NCBI RefSeq assembly: GCF_014854695.1
Contig: NZ_CP027557.1
Location: forward strand, 2,666,001-2,730,000
DNA length: 64,000 bases
Source: Rhodococcus rhodochrous
GTDB lineage: Bacteria > Actinomycetota > Actinomycetes > Mycobacteriales > Mycobacteriaceae
Direction: 5' to 3'
Positions within the stretch are counted from its first letter, which is position 1. Each line of letters opens with the position of its first letter. Below, one piece after another: positions 17,401-24,923 of this stretch. Below the pieces are notes generated by a model that saw only the letters and a program-made list of their open reading frames with translations, had not been told where the DNA came from and did no database searches. The position numbers and the translations under genes are program-made.

Positions 17401-17424
17401 TATGGTGAGATGGTCGTCATTCAT
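14419..17424 (-). CDS. FAD-linked oxidase fused to Fe-S oxidoreductase (YdiJ/GlcD-GlcF type 2-hydroxyacid dehydrogenase)
   Basis: A 1001-residue fusion enzyme. Residues about 55-230 form the PCMH FAD-binding domain (GIPLVSRGGGTSMAGNAVGP). Residues about 260-535 are the FAD-oxidase C domain with the SGEHGDGRAR motif. Cysteines 587, 593, 602 and 648, 651, 654, 658 (CLSCKACSTDCP) build the 4Fe-4S ferredoxin-like part, and the C-terminus has two CCG-type domains. The family oxidises D-lactate, glycolate or D-2-hydroxyglutarate and passes electrons to quinones at the membrane. It heads an operon with the aldehyde dehydrogenase. An ATTGTCGACAAT palindrome about 90 bases upstream links it to the GntR system. 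The predicted start has no obvious ribosome-binding site. Confidence 0.9.
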   Translation of the reverse strand: MNDDHLTIGQRPSVSSTDEDVRIRLLTDRLQALGIPIDTSRRRRAEYSYDASNYRVPPAAVVFPRSVDDVVAVVSACGDTGIPLVSRGGGTSMAGNAVGPGVVVDFSRHMNRILAIDETSGVADVEPGVVLATLTRVAEDASSGRVTFAPDPSSKNRATVGGALGNDACGNHSVRYGRMSDHVHEIDLVTADGFRLTAAQRGLRATDPDDAAAAARAEQLDAELTALAAEHLFEFRTELGRIQRQVSGYHLDNLLPEKRFDVARAIVGSEGTCAVIVGARVKLVPRPSSALLVCLGYDDVVDAARDIGTILEFSPAAVEGVDAAIVETMRFRRGENSVLGLPAGNAWLYVDLDGNDPDSVATAADALLDKLRRNGRLVDGRIAADTTERASLWRVREDGAGLSSRLASGGESWPGWEDSAVAPENLADYLRDFRALLDRHGLQGVMYGHFGAGCMHIRITYDLRTEEGRQVFREFTFEAAHLVVRHGGSLSGEHGDGRARSELLPVMYSPRMMSAFRAFRTIWDPKGILNPGSLTDPARIDADLALAGVPERTWRTHYDLHPIEAVRPDGARPQHTPDPWIHAVQGCIGVGRCRSDSGGVMCPSYRATRDEKDSTRGRARVLQEMVRGARTLEQGWKSEEVREALDLCLSCKACSTDCPAGVDMATYKSEFFSHYYDGTRRPVSHYSLGWLPRWLRVTGLAAPLVNAVLRTSLAKRAAALGGISPDRVLPPFAPRRAWKKAVSDALSGRSGSTPVVLFVDTFTRGLRPEVAGAAARVLASADQQVSCSADACCGLTWISTGQLDTAKKKLSHAARTLDDGTDRPIVVVEPSCAAALRKDLPELVPTEAARRVAARVHSFASYVDTLVRNGWTPAPVPPLPNEMVLQTHCHEYSVFGAGSHRRILTAAGVDDVRDAVGCCGVAGNFGFEKQHHDISMKVAETSLAPALRAAGDDSAVVTDGFSCAMQVAQIGLSAPGQHLAELLDPGPRMSMNNTISEEESA

Positions 17425-17810
17425 CGCGTGCGCCGCGTCGGGAACGGAGACCGCAGAGAATATGGGCGCGTCGGTTCAAGGAACACCATCGGCCACCTCC
17501 CAGTTTGTAGGATTGTCGACAATACTGCCACGCACGGAGCGTACAAAGCGGAGACGGTGAACGCAACGCAGGCCGGGCCGGCGTTCTCACCGGCGGCGGA
17601 GGATGTTCGCACCCTCACTCGGTCTGATCGCCCCGTGACGTCTGCCGCCTGCACCCCGAGTCTGTGTAGGGTGCAGACGGCAGTCTTCCGTATCGACGTC
17701 GGTCGGTAGCTGTGACGCGGCCGTGAATGCCGACTGCGTGCGGTCGAGTTACGCCGTACGGGCGCGACGATCGTCGACGCTGTCGGTGTGGCGGAGGCAC
17801 TGATGCGTGT
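17425..17810. promoter_or_regulatory. Upstream region of the FAD/Fe-S operon with ATTGTCGACAAT operator
   Basis: The 386-base gap between two minus-strand operons has no convincing gene. At 17512-17523 it holds a perfect 12-bp palindrome ATTGTCGACAAT, whose core equals the two gntR-promoter sites. Placed about 90 bases before the dehydrogenase start, it is a good operator candidate. The half of the gap nearer 17.8 kb should contain the end of the second aldehyde dehydrogenase transcript, but I see no strong hairpin. Confidence 0.55.
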
Positions 17811-19289
17811 CTACACCAGCCGAGTCACGCCGATGGTGTGATCGGTGGTGAACTCCTCGATCGCCCACTCGCCGTTGAATCGTCCGAGACCGGAGTTGCG
17901 TTCGCCACCGAATGCCACGTGCGCCTCGTCCTGAACGGTCATCTCGTTGATGAACGTCATGCCTGCCTCGACCCGATGCGCGAATTGCAGTCCGCGGTCG
18001 ATGTTCTGCGTGAAGACCGCGCTGGACAGACCGAATTCGTGGTCGTTGGCCAGTTCGAGGGCGTGTGCTTCGTCATCGGCGCGCAGGACCGCGACCATCG
18101 GGCCGAAGATCTCCTCGCGGGCGATCTCCATGTCGGGCGTGACGTCGACGAACACGTGCGGAGGCACGACCCGGCCGTCGATCTCCCCACCGAGCGCAAC
18201 GCGTGCTCCGGCGTTCCGGGCCTGCTCGATCTTCTCCTCGAGGCCCTTCAACTGCGAATCGTTGACGACGGGCCCGACCAAAGTGCCGTCTGCGGAGGGA
18301 TCGCCGTAGGGCACGGCCTGCGCGGCTCGGGTGAACCGTTCGACGAAATCGTCGTACACCGGCGCCTGCACGATGATGCGGTTCACAGCCATGCAGATCT
18401 GTCCGGAATGCAGGAACGACCCGGTCACCGCTGCCTCGACGGCCGCGTCGAGGTCGGCGTCGTCGAGGACCACGAGGGGTGCGTTGCCGCCCAATTCGAG
18501 TGCCACCTTCTTGAGGTGCTCACCACCGGTGGCGACCGCACCGACCTGCTTGCCGACCGGTGTCGAGCCGGTGAAGGAGATCAACCGCGGGACGGGATGC
18601 TCGACGAAAGCGTCGCCGATCTCCGAACCGGAGCCGATCACGACCGACAACACCCCCGCCGGTAGGCCTGCTTCCTCGAAGATCCGAGCGATCAACAGAC
18701 CGCCGGTCACCGGAGTGTCCGAGGCCGGCTTGATCACCACGGCATTGCCCAACGCCAACGCCGGTGCCACCGATCGCTGCGACAGGTGCAGCGGGAAATT
18801 CCACGGGCTGATCACCCCGACCACTCCGATGGGCTTGCGGTACACCCGCATCTCACGGTTCGGGGTGTTCGAATCGAAGATCGATCCGTGGACCCGGGAC
18901 GGGAACGATGCCGCCTCCTGAGTGATGCCGATGGCCAGGGAGACTTCGGTATCGGCCTTGATCCGCGTCGAGCCGGACTCGGCGACCAGCCAGTCGATGA
19001 TCTCGGCTCGTCGTTGCTCGAGAATCTGCGCGGCGCGACGCAGGACCGCGGCGCGGTCGGCGGGACCGGTCGTGGCCCACTCGACCTGTGCTGCCCGGGC
19101 GGAGGTGTAGGCGGCGTCGACGTCCTCGGCGGAGGCGAGGCGGATCGTGGCGACCACGCTGTCGTCGAACGGATTGGTGTCGGTCAGGACGCGGTCGGAG
19201 CGTCCCTCGCGCCACTGCCCATCGATGAACTGGGAGGCGACCGGTTTCCCGGCGAACGTGGCGGTGGAACCGAGATCTGTTGCTGTCAT
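17811..19289 (-). CDS. Aldehyde dehydrogenase, aromatic-aldehyde (benzaldehyde/vanillin) type
   Basis: The 492-residue ALDH has [20 protein letters not shown], the motif [11 protein letters not shown], the general base Glu in LELGGNAPL and the nucleophile Cys in [11 protein letters not shown]. The HSGQICMA and [12 protein letters not shown] signatures are typical of the vanillin/benzaldehyde dehydrogenase branch. It would oxidise aromatic or related hydrophobic aldehydes to acids with NAD(P). Directly downstream of its start, on the same strand, is the remnant of a zinc alcohol dehydrogenase of the aryl-alcohol type. The two were probably once an alcohol-to-acid module. A LysR regulator is encoded next. 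Confidence 0.88.
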   Translation of the reverse strand: MTATDLGSTATFAGKPVASQFIDGQWREGRSDRVLTDTNPFDDSVVATIRLASAEDVDAAYTSARAAQVEWATTGPADRAAVLRRAAQILEQRRAEIIDWLVAESGSTRIKADTEVSLAIGITQEAASFPSRVHGSIFDSNTPNREMRVYRKPIGVVGVISPWNFPLHLSQRSVAPALALGNAVVIKPASDTPVTGGLLIARIFEEAGLPAGVLSVVIGSGSEIGDAFVEHPVPRLISFTGSTPVGKQVGAVATGGEHLKKVALELGGNAPLVVLDDADLDAAVEAAVTGSFLHSGQICMAVNRIIVQAPVYDDFVERFTRAAQAVPYGDPSADGTLVGPVVNDSQLKGLEEKIEQARNAGARVALGGEIDGRVVPPHVFVDVTPDMEIAREEIFGPMVAVLRADDEAHALELANDHEFGLSSAVFTQNIDRGLQFAHRVEAGMTFINEMTVQDEAHVAFGGERNSGLGRFNGEWAIEEFTTDHTIGVTRLV

Positions 19290-19314
19290 GGAGAACTCCT
19301 CGACGGTAGGTAGG

Positions 19315-19596
19315 TCAGGGAAAAGCGACGACGGGCTCGAAGGTCGATGCGTTTACCGAATCGCCGAATGTGGTGTTGATCTGCTCGAATAAATAGGCTC
19401 CACCTGCCGGTCTGGATGCCGCAGTCCGCACGACGTCCTCGTCTCCGAGAACTGCCGACAGCGGCGTCGGGTAACACTCGTTGCAGACGATCGCATCTGT
19501 GTGGCATACCCCGCCGGCCACCAATCGAACCCGGAGCTTGCGCCTCGTCGGCACCGGCGACGCAGGAGATGGCGCACGGCTCGCGAAGCTGTGCAC
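19315..19596 (-). pseudogene. Internally deleted zinc-dependent (aryl-)alcohol dehydrogenase remnant
   Basis: The 93-codon frame starts with the catalytic-domain segment RVRLVAGGVCHTDAIVCNE, carrying the zinc-ligand Cys, and continues to PTPLSAVLGDE. It then jumps to LFEQINTTFGDS...FEPVVAF, which is the C-terminal end of class III-like or aryl-alcohol dehydrogenases of about 370 residues. The whole cofactor domain, some 270-280 codons, is missing, and the residue after VLG is D where the family has H. The remnant therefore cannot be an active enzyme. Its position just upstream of the aromatic aldehyde dehydrogenase on the same strand fits a decayed alcohol/aldehyde oxidation operon. Confidence 0.75.
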
Positions 19597-19621
19597 CGTC
19601 TCCGGCGCTCGAGAGGGATGC

Positions 19622-20527
19622 CTATGAATCGAACCGGCGATCGTCGAATCTGGCGGCGTGCCCGGCGATGTGAGCGTGCAGTCGCGCGACCGCCGGGGAC
19701 GGCGTCCGCGTACCGGTCGTCAGTCCGATGGTGCGATTCGCGATTCCGGCGACCGGCATGGTGGCGATTCCGGGGACAGGCGTTTCGGAGCGAGGTAGCA
19801 GTGCAACCCCGAGGCCCTGGGCGACCAGTGCCCGGATCGTTTCGAACTCACTGATCTCGAACGCGATGTACGGTTCGAATCCTGCTTCGCCGCACACAGT
19901 TTCGAGCTCTCTGCGGATGTGGTAGTCGGGCGGGCTCGCGATGAAGTGGTCGTCCGCGAGCTCGCGCAGGTCGAGGCAGGCACGGCCGGCGAGTCGATGG
20001 CTGCTCGGGAGGTGGAGCAACAGTCGCTGCTGGGCCAGCACGGTGACCGGTAGATCCTCCGGCGGAGGAATGATGACGGCGAGATCGAGCCGGCCGTCCC
20101 GAACCATGTCGGCGAGCGCTTCGCCGTGCGCCTGGACCAGGTGCAACCGGACGCCGGGGGCGAGACGGTGGAACTCGGCCAGTAGCGACGGGATGCTCAC
20201 CGGCCCGAGGGTGAGCGGGAATCCGAAACGGACGACGCCGTGGTCGGGATCGGCGTGCTCACGCAGCGTGGTGATCGCAACGTCGAGTTCCCGGATCAGA
20301 TGCCGGGTGCGTTCGTGCAACTCCCGTCCGGCCGTCGTCAATACGACCCCTCGCCCGGACTGCTGGAACAACGCCACACCCACTGCCTTCTCGAGTGCCC
20401 GGAGTCGGCGACTGACCGAGGACTGGGGAACGTCGAGCAGATCCGCGGCGCGTGTGATGTGACCTTCGCGCGCCGCGGCGTCGAAGGCGACGAGCAGCGG
20501 GGCAATCGTTGCGGTCTCGGGCGTCAC
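19622..20527 (-). CDS. LysR-family transcriptional regulator
   Basis: A 301-residue LysR regulator. The N-terminal winged helix reads LLVAFDAAAREGHITRAADL then VPQSSVSRRLRALEKAVGVALF, and the periplasmic-binding-like effector domain fills residues about 90-290. It diverges from mqo over about 100 bases, and lies upstream of the alcohol dehydrogenase remnant and aldehyde dehydrogenase on the same strand. The GTG at 20527 leaves the usual short lead before the helix-turn-helix; an ATG at 20569 would add 14 residues, and neither has a strong ribosome-binding site. It could control mqo, itself or the aldehyde genes. Confidence 0.87.
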   Translation of the reverse strand: MTPETATIAPLLVAFDAAAREGHITRAADLLDVPQSSVSRRLRALEKAVGVALFQQSGRGVVLTTAGRELHERTRHLIRELDVAITTLREHADPDHGVVRFGFPLTLGPVSIPSLLAEFHRLAPGVRLHLVQAHGEALADMVRDGRLDLAVIIPPPEDLPVTVLAQQRLLLHLPSSHRLAGRACLDLRELADDHFIASPPDYHIRRELETVCGEAGFEPYIAFEISEFETIRALVAQGLGVALLPRSETPVPGIATMPVAGIANRTIGLTTGTRTPSPAVARLHAHIAGHAARFDDRRFDS

Positions 20528-20629
20528 GTACCAATCCACATCTGCATGGTAATACCTGCGATATCTCATTGGACGGATGAATGGGGAAGGGGCACGCTGA
20601 AGATCGACAACGGCGAAAGCAGGAGAATG

Positions 20630-22132
20630 ATGGTGAATCGGAAGCACTCTGCCGACGGGCCACAGCACGACGACCACGAGTACGACGCCGTCCTGATCGG
20701 CGGCGGCATCATGTCGGCGACACTGGGTGCACTGCTGACACGGCTCGAACCCGATCGGTCGGTCCTCGTCCTGGAACGACTCGACGAGGTCGCGGCCGAG
20801 AGCAGCGCCCCATGGAACAACGCCGGCACCGGCCACGCGGGCCTGTGCGAACTGAACTACATGCCCGATCCCACGGATTCGACCCGGGCCGAGGAGATCG
20901 GACGACAGTTCCGGATCTCACGGCAGTTCTGGGAGTCCCTCGACGAGCCGGATGAGACGACATTCGTGAACGCGACATCGCACATGAACGTCGTCTTCGG
21001 TGAGCGTGATGTGAACTATCTACGTCGGCGGCACGCCACGCTGCAACGCTCTCCACTGTTCTCCGCCATGGAGTACAGCGAGGACCCCGACACGATCGCC
21101 CGATGGGCACCGCTGGTGATGACCGGTCGCTCGGGGTCCGAGCCGATCGCGGCCACGCGCTACGAGGCAGGCACCGACGTCGACTTCGGTGCCCTGACAC
21201 ACCGATTGCTGGTGGACGCACGCGATCGTGGCGCCGAGATTCGTACAGGGCACGAGGTCACGCGACTGCGCCGCGCCGCCGACGGGCGGTGGACGGTCTC
21301 CGGACGTACCAGGACGGGACGGTTCTCGGTCAGGTCCCGGTTCGTGTTCGTCGGCGCAGGCGGGTACGCCCTGAAACTGTTGCAGAAGGCCCGGATCCCG
21401 GAGGTGCGAGGTTTCGCGGTCTTTCCCATCGGCGCGCAGTTCCTGCGCACCGGCGATCCCGACGTGGTGTCCCAGCATGCGGCGAAGGTCTACAGCCAGG
21501 CCGACGTGGGCGCACCACCGATGTCGGTGCCGCATCTCGACAAGCGGATCGTCGACGGATGCGAGTGGCTGATGTTCGGCCCGTACGCCACGTTCAGCAC
21601 CAGGTTGCTCGAACACGGCCGGCTCACCGATCTGTTCACCACGCTGCGCCTGCACAACATCGCCCCGTTGGTGGCGGTGGGCCTGCAGAATCTGTCGCTG
21701 GTGCGCTATCTTGTCGGCCAACTGCTCGCGTCCCCGACGCGGAAGTTCCGGCAGTTGCAGCGATTCTGTCCCGAGGCACGGGAGTCCGACTGGGAGTTGA
21801 TCGACGCGGGTCAGCGGGCCCAGCTCGTCAAGCCCGATCGTCGTAGGATCGGGGTTCTGGCCTTCGGCACGGAGGTCGTGGCGAGCGCGGACGGCAGCAT
21901 CGCCGGGTTGCTCGGGGCGTCGCCCGGCGCCTCGATCGCTCCGTCGGCGATGGTCGAGCTGCTGAGCACGTGTTTCCCGGATGATGCGGCGCGATGGCGG
22001 CCGGTGCTCGAACGGATGATGCCCGACCTGTCTCGGATGACCGAAATGACCTCGCGCGCCGAACCGGGCCCCGCCTGCACTACAGCAGCGGCGAGAAACG
22101 GTTCGGCGCGCAAGGATCCGAACTCCTCGTAG
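20630..22132 (+). CDS. mqo: Malate:quinone oxidoreductase
   Basis: A 500-residue flavoprotein with the N-terminal FAD motif VLIGGGIMSATLGALLTRLE and the Mqo-typical APWNNAGTGHAGLCELNYMP segment. Other family blocks are FVFVGAGGYALKLLQKARIP and FGPYATFSTRLLE. It oxidises malate to oxaloacetate at the membrane and feeds electrons to menaquinone or ubiquinone. The start is uncertain among ATG 20627, ATG 20630 and GTG 20633; 20630 has AGGAGA at workable spacing. The last 26 or so residues (from TSRAEPGP onward) are encoded by a palindromic repeat element rather than by family sequence. The gene converges on the old-yellow-enzyme gene with nine bases between the stops. Confidence 0.92.
   Translation: MVNRKHSADGPQHDDHEYDAVLIGGGIMSATLGALLTRLEPDRSVLVLERLDEVAAESSAPWNNAGTGHAGLCELNYMPDPTDSTRAEEIGRQFRISRQFWESLDEPDETTFVNATSHMNVVFGERDVNYLRRRHATLQRSPLFSAMEYSEDPDTIARWAPLVMTGRSGSEPIAATRYEAGTDVDFGALTHRLLVDARDRGAEIRTGHEVTRLRRAADGRWTVSGRTRTGRFSVRSRFVFVGAGGYALKLLQKARIPEVRGFAVFPIGAQFLRTGDPDVVSQHAAKVYSQADVGAPPMSVPHLDKRIVDGCEWLMFGPYATFSTRLLEHGRLTDLFTTLRLHNIAPLVAVGLQNLSLVRYLVGQLLASPTRKFRQLQRFCPEARESDWELIDAGQRAQLVKPDRRRIGVLAFGTEVVASADGSIAGLLGASPGASIAPSAMVELLSTCFPDDAARWRPVLERMMPDLSRMTEMTSRAEPGPACTTAAARNGSARKDPNSS
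22049..22118. repeat. 70-bp palindromic element, copy B, inside the mqo 3' end
   Basis: Perfect 13-bp arms GCGCGCCGAACCG (22054-22066) and CGGTTCGGCGCGC (22099-22111) surround a 32-base loop. It aligns gap-free with copy A at 12844-12913. This copy is translated as the C-terminal tail of mqo. It stands between convergent genes, as does copy A, and probably doubles as a terminator. Confidence 0.75.
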
Positions 22133-22141
22133 GGCTTACGC

Positions 22142-23218
22142 TCAGACGGTCTGCAGGAACGGGTAGTCGGTGTACCCCTCGGCTCCGGACGCGTAGAACA
22201 GCTCCGGACGCGGTGCGTTCTCCGGCTGCCCGTCCCGCCAGCGCTCGGCCAGGTCGGGATTGGCGATCAGTGCGCGGCCGACGGCCACGGCGTCGGCGTG
22301 CGAATCCTCGATCAGCTGCACGGCCTCGTCGCGCGTGGTCGGCGAACCGAAGCCACTGTTGGCGATCACCTTGCCGCCGAAACGCTTCCGGAGTTCCTGC
22401 ACGAGATCGCCGGTCGGCTCCTTGTGGAGGACGGACAGATAGGCCAGACCGAGGGGCTGCAGGGCCTCGACCAGAGCACCGTAGGCGGCACGCACATCGT
22501 CGCGATCGGTCTCGACGGCGTCCTGGATGTTGTGTTCGGGGGAGATCCGCAGTCCGACGCGCCCGGCGCCGACCGCTTCCGACACGGCCTTCACGACCTC
22601 GACGACGAGACGGATCCGGTTCTCCACCGAACCGCCGTACTCGTCGTCCCGCACGTTCGATGCGGGGGAGAGGAATTCGTGCAACAGATATCCGTTGGCG
22701 CTGTGGACCTCGACACCGTCGAGTCCGGCGTCGATCGCACGGCGGGCCGAGGCGACGAAGTCGTCGATGACGGACGGAATCTCGTCGGTGGTCAGTGCGT
22801 GGGGCACGGGGTAGGGCTGCTTGCCCTGCTCGGTGTGCACCTGGCCGTCGATCGCGATGGCGCTCGGCCCGACGACGCGTCGGCCGCCGTTGACGTCGGG
22901 ATGCGTGACGCGGCCGCCGTGCATCAACTGCACCACGATGCGTCCGTCGCGCTCGTGCACGGCATCCGCGACGCGACGCCAGCCGGCGACCTGCTCGTCG
23001 GTGACGATGCCGGGCTGACCGACGAAGGCCTGCGATTCGAAGTTCACATAGGTTCCCTCGGCGATGATCAGGCCGACACTCGCCCGCTGACGGTAGTGCT
23101 CGACGATCAGATCTCCGGGTACACCGGCGGAACCACCACGCAGGCGGGTCAGCGGGGCCATGACGATGCGGTTCGCGAGTTCGAGGTCTCCGAGGGCTAC
23201 AGGTGTGAACAGATCCAT
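22142..23218 (-). CDS. Old yellow enzyme family alkene reductase (NemA-like)
   Basis: A 358-residue FMN-dependent TIM-barrel enzyme. Its motifs are VMAPLTRLRG, VQLMHGGRVTHPD, the substrate-binding HSANGYLLHEFLSP followed by NVRDDEYGGSVENR, and the C-terminal GRALIANPDLAERW. It reduces activated alkenes, nitroesters or quinones with NAD(P)H. The ATG at 23218 gives the standard N-terminus MDLFTPVALGDLEL. An in-frame ATG at 23302 overlaps the stop of the upstream WYL regulator (ATGA) and would add 28 unconserved residues. Either way the two genes appear co-transcribed, with the regulator first. Confidence 0.9.
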   Translation of the reverse strand: MDLFTPVALGDLELANRIVMAPLTRLRGGSAGVPGDLIVEHYRQRASVGLIIAEGTYVNFESQAFVGQPGIVTDEQVAGWRRVADAVHERDGRIVVQLMHGGRVTHPDVNGGRRVVGPSAIAIDGQVHTEQGKQPYPVPHALTTDEIPSVIDDFVASARRAIDAGLDGVEVHSANGYLLHEFLSPASNVRDDEYGGSVENRIRLVVEVVKAVSEAVGAGRVGLRISPEHNIQDAVETDRDDVRAAYGALVEALQPLGLAYLSVLHKEPTGDLVQELRKRFGGKVIANSGFGSPTTRDEAVQLIEDSHADAVAVGRALIANPDLAERWRDGQPENAPRPELFYASGAEGYTDYPFLQTV

Positions 23219-23298
23219 GGGTGGCGCAACCACCCCCACCCCCGACGGCATTCCGATGCCCGGCCGATTGTGGGATGGGTCATAGCGCCGGATGGTGG

Positions 23299-24261
23299 TC
23301 ATTCCGAGTGTTCGACGGCGGTGACCAGCCGATTCGACCAGTTCTCCAGGTACTCGACGAACTCCGGTGGCGACGCGCCGAGCAGCCGCCCACCGGACAT
23401 GCCCACGGCGAAGACCGCCCAGTCCATGCTGTCGGCGTCCACCTCGATCCGGCAGCGCTCGGAGTCGATCGCGATCACCTCGGTCCACTGACCGATCCGA
23501 CGCCGCACCTCGTGCGCCGACGCCTCCAGTTCCGCGCTGACCTTCACCTGGGAACGGCTCCGGATGCCGCGTTCGACGAAGGTCGCGGCGTCACCCCCGG
23601 GCAGCTCGCGTTGCCGGAATCGCATCCCGGTGGCGGCGGTCTCGGCCATGCGGTCGAGCCGGAAGCTGCGCCAGTCGCCGCGGTCGAGGTCGTAGCCGAC
23701 GAGATACCAGCGTCGTCCGAGGGAGACGAGTTGCCGGGGTTCGACGCGCCGGCTCGTCGCGGTGCCATCGGCCGCGGTGTACTCGAAGACGATGCGTTCG
23801 TCGTCGCGGCAGGCCCGCGCGACGGTGACGAGTTGCTGCGAATCGGTCGCGCGGGTCGCCCAGGGGATGTCGGCGGAGACCGTCGCCGCATCGAGCGCCT
23901 CCACCTGGCGTCGCAGCCGCGGCGGCATCACCTGGATGACCTTGGCCAGCGCCCGCACCGAGATCTCGGCGATCCCGGTGATGGAGGTCTGCGCCGCGGT
24001 GAGAAGTCCCACCGCGAGCGCGACCGCTTCGTCGTCGTCGAGGGCCAGCGGTGGCAACGACGCGCCCGGCGCGAGCTGGTACCCGCCGCCGACCCCACGA
24101 TCGGACCGCACCGGATAACCGAGATCGCGGAGACGTTCGATGTCGCGGCGCAGGGTTCGCAGCGAGACTCCCATCCGGTCGGCGAGTTCGGCGCCGAGCC
24201 AGTAGCGGTGGGTCTGCAACAGCGACAGAAGCCGCAGGGTGCGGGAGCTCGTGTCGGACAT
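23299..24261 (-). CDS. HTH_11/WYL-domain transcriptional regulator
   Basis: A 320-residue regulator with an N-terminal DeoR/HTH_11 winged helix (TLRLLSLLQTHRYWLGAELA then GVSLRTLRRDIERLRDLGY) and a WYL domain whose key tripeptide is present (RRWYLVGYDLDRGDWRSFRLDR). A C-terminal extension (WCX-like) follows. WYL regulators sense nucleic-acid-related or other ligands. It starts at an ATG with GAGGTC nearby, diverges from the DinB gene and precedes the old yellow enzyme, its likely partner. A role in redox or electrophile stress is inferred from that partner only. Confidence 0.87.
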   Translation of the reverse strand: MSDTSSRTLRLLSLLQTHRYWLGAELADRMGVSLRTLRRDIERLRDLGYPVRSDRGVGGGYQLAPGASLPPLALDDDEAVALAVGLLTAAQTSITGIAEISVRALAKVIQVMPPRLRRQVEALDAATVSADIPWATRATDSQQLVTVARACRDDERIVFEYTAADGTATSRRVEPRQLVSLGRRWYLVGYDLDRGDWRSFRLDRMAETAATGMRFRQRELPGGDAATFVERGIRSRSQVKVSAELEASAHEVRRRIGQWTEVIAIDSERCRIEVDADSMDWAVFAVGMSGGRLLGASPPEFVEYLENWSNRLVTAVEHSE

Positions 24262-24361
24262 GACCTCATTCTTCCGCACCTGCAGACCTATAAGTGACAG
24301 AAACTGGCACCAATGGCTCGTAGCGTAGTTCTTGCCGGACCACGACGACGAGGAGCACCCG

Positions 24362-24910
24362 ATGACCGAGACCACCACCACCCGGAACGCCACCCCGACC
24401 CTCGACCAGGAACGCCGCGATCTGCTGTCGAGCCTCGCCCACGCGCGGCACTTCCTGCGGTTCACGGCTCGCGATCTCACCACTGAACAGGCGTCGCAAC
24501 GAACGACGGTGAGCGCCTTGACGATCGGCGGACTCATCAAGCACGTCACCGAAGTCGAGCGGGGATGGGCGGATTTCCTCGTGGTCGGAGCCGACTACAT
24601 GGAGAAGGATTTCACCGAGTGGACCGAAGAGGATTTCGCCGAACGCGACAAGGACTTCCAGCTGCAGCCCGGTGAGACCCTCGAAGGTGCGCTGCGCGCC
24701 TACGACGAGGTGGCGGCCCGAACCGACGAGCTGGTGCGCACGCTGCCGTCGCTGGACGTCGTGCACGAACTTCCCAAGGCGCCGTGGAACACCGAGGACG
24801 CCTGGTCGGTGCGTCGCGCCCTACTGCACATCGTCGCCGAGACGACGCAGCACGCCGGCCACGCCGACATCATCCGCGAGTCCCTCGACGGAGCGAAGTC
24901 GATGGGGTGA
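24362..24910 (+). CDS. DinB-family metalloprotein
   Basis: A 182-residue four-helix-bundle protein of the DinB/YfiT superfamily. The probable metal-binding histidines occur in GLIKHVTEVERGWADF and in LLHIVAETTQHAGHADIIRE, the latter being the classical H-x3-H arrangement of the last helix. In actinobacteria such proteins are often mycothiol-dependent transferases. The ATG at 24362 has GAGGAG upstream. It diverges from the WYL regulator with a 100-base intergenic region, which is consistent with control by that regulator. Confidence 0.85.
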   Translation: MTETTTTRNATPTLDQERRDLLSSLAHARHFLRFTARDLTTEQASQRTTVSALTIGGLIKHVTEVERGWADFLVVGADYMEKDFTEWTEEDFAERDKDFQLQPGETLEGALRAYDEVAARTDELVRTLPSLDVVHELPKAPWNTEDAWSVRRALLHIVAETTQHAGHADIIRESLDGAKSMG

Positions 24911-24923
24911 ACCTGCGGTCGCG

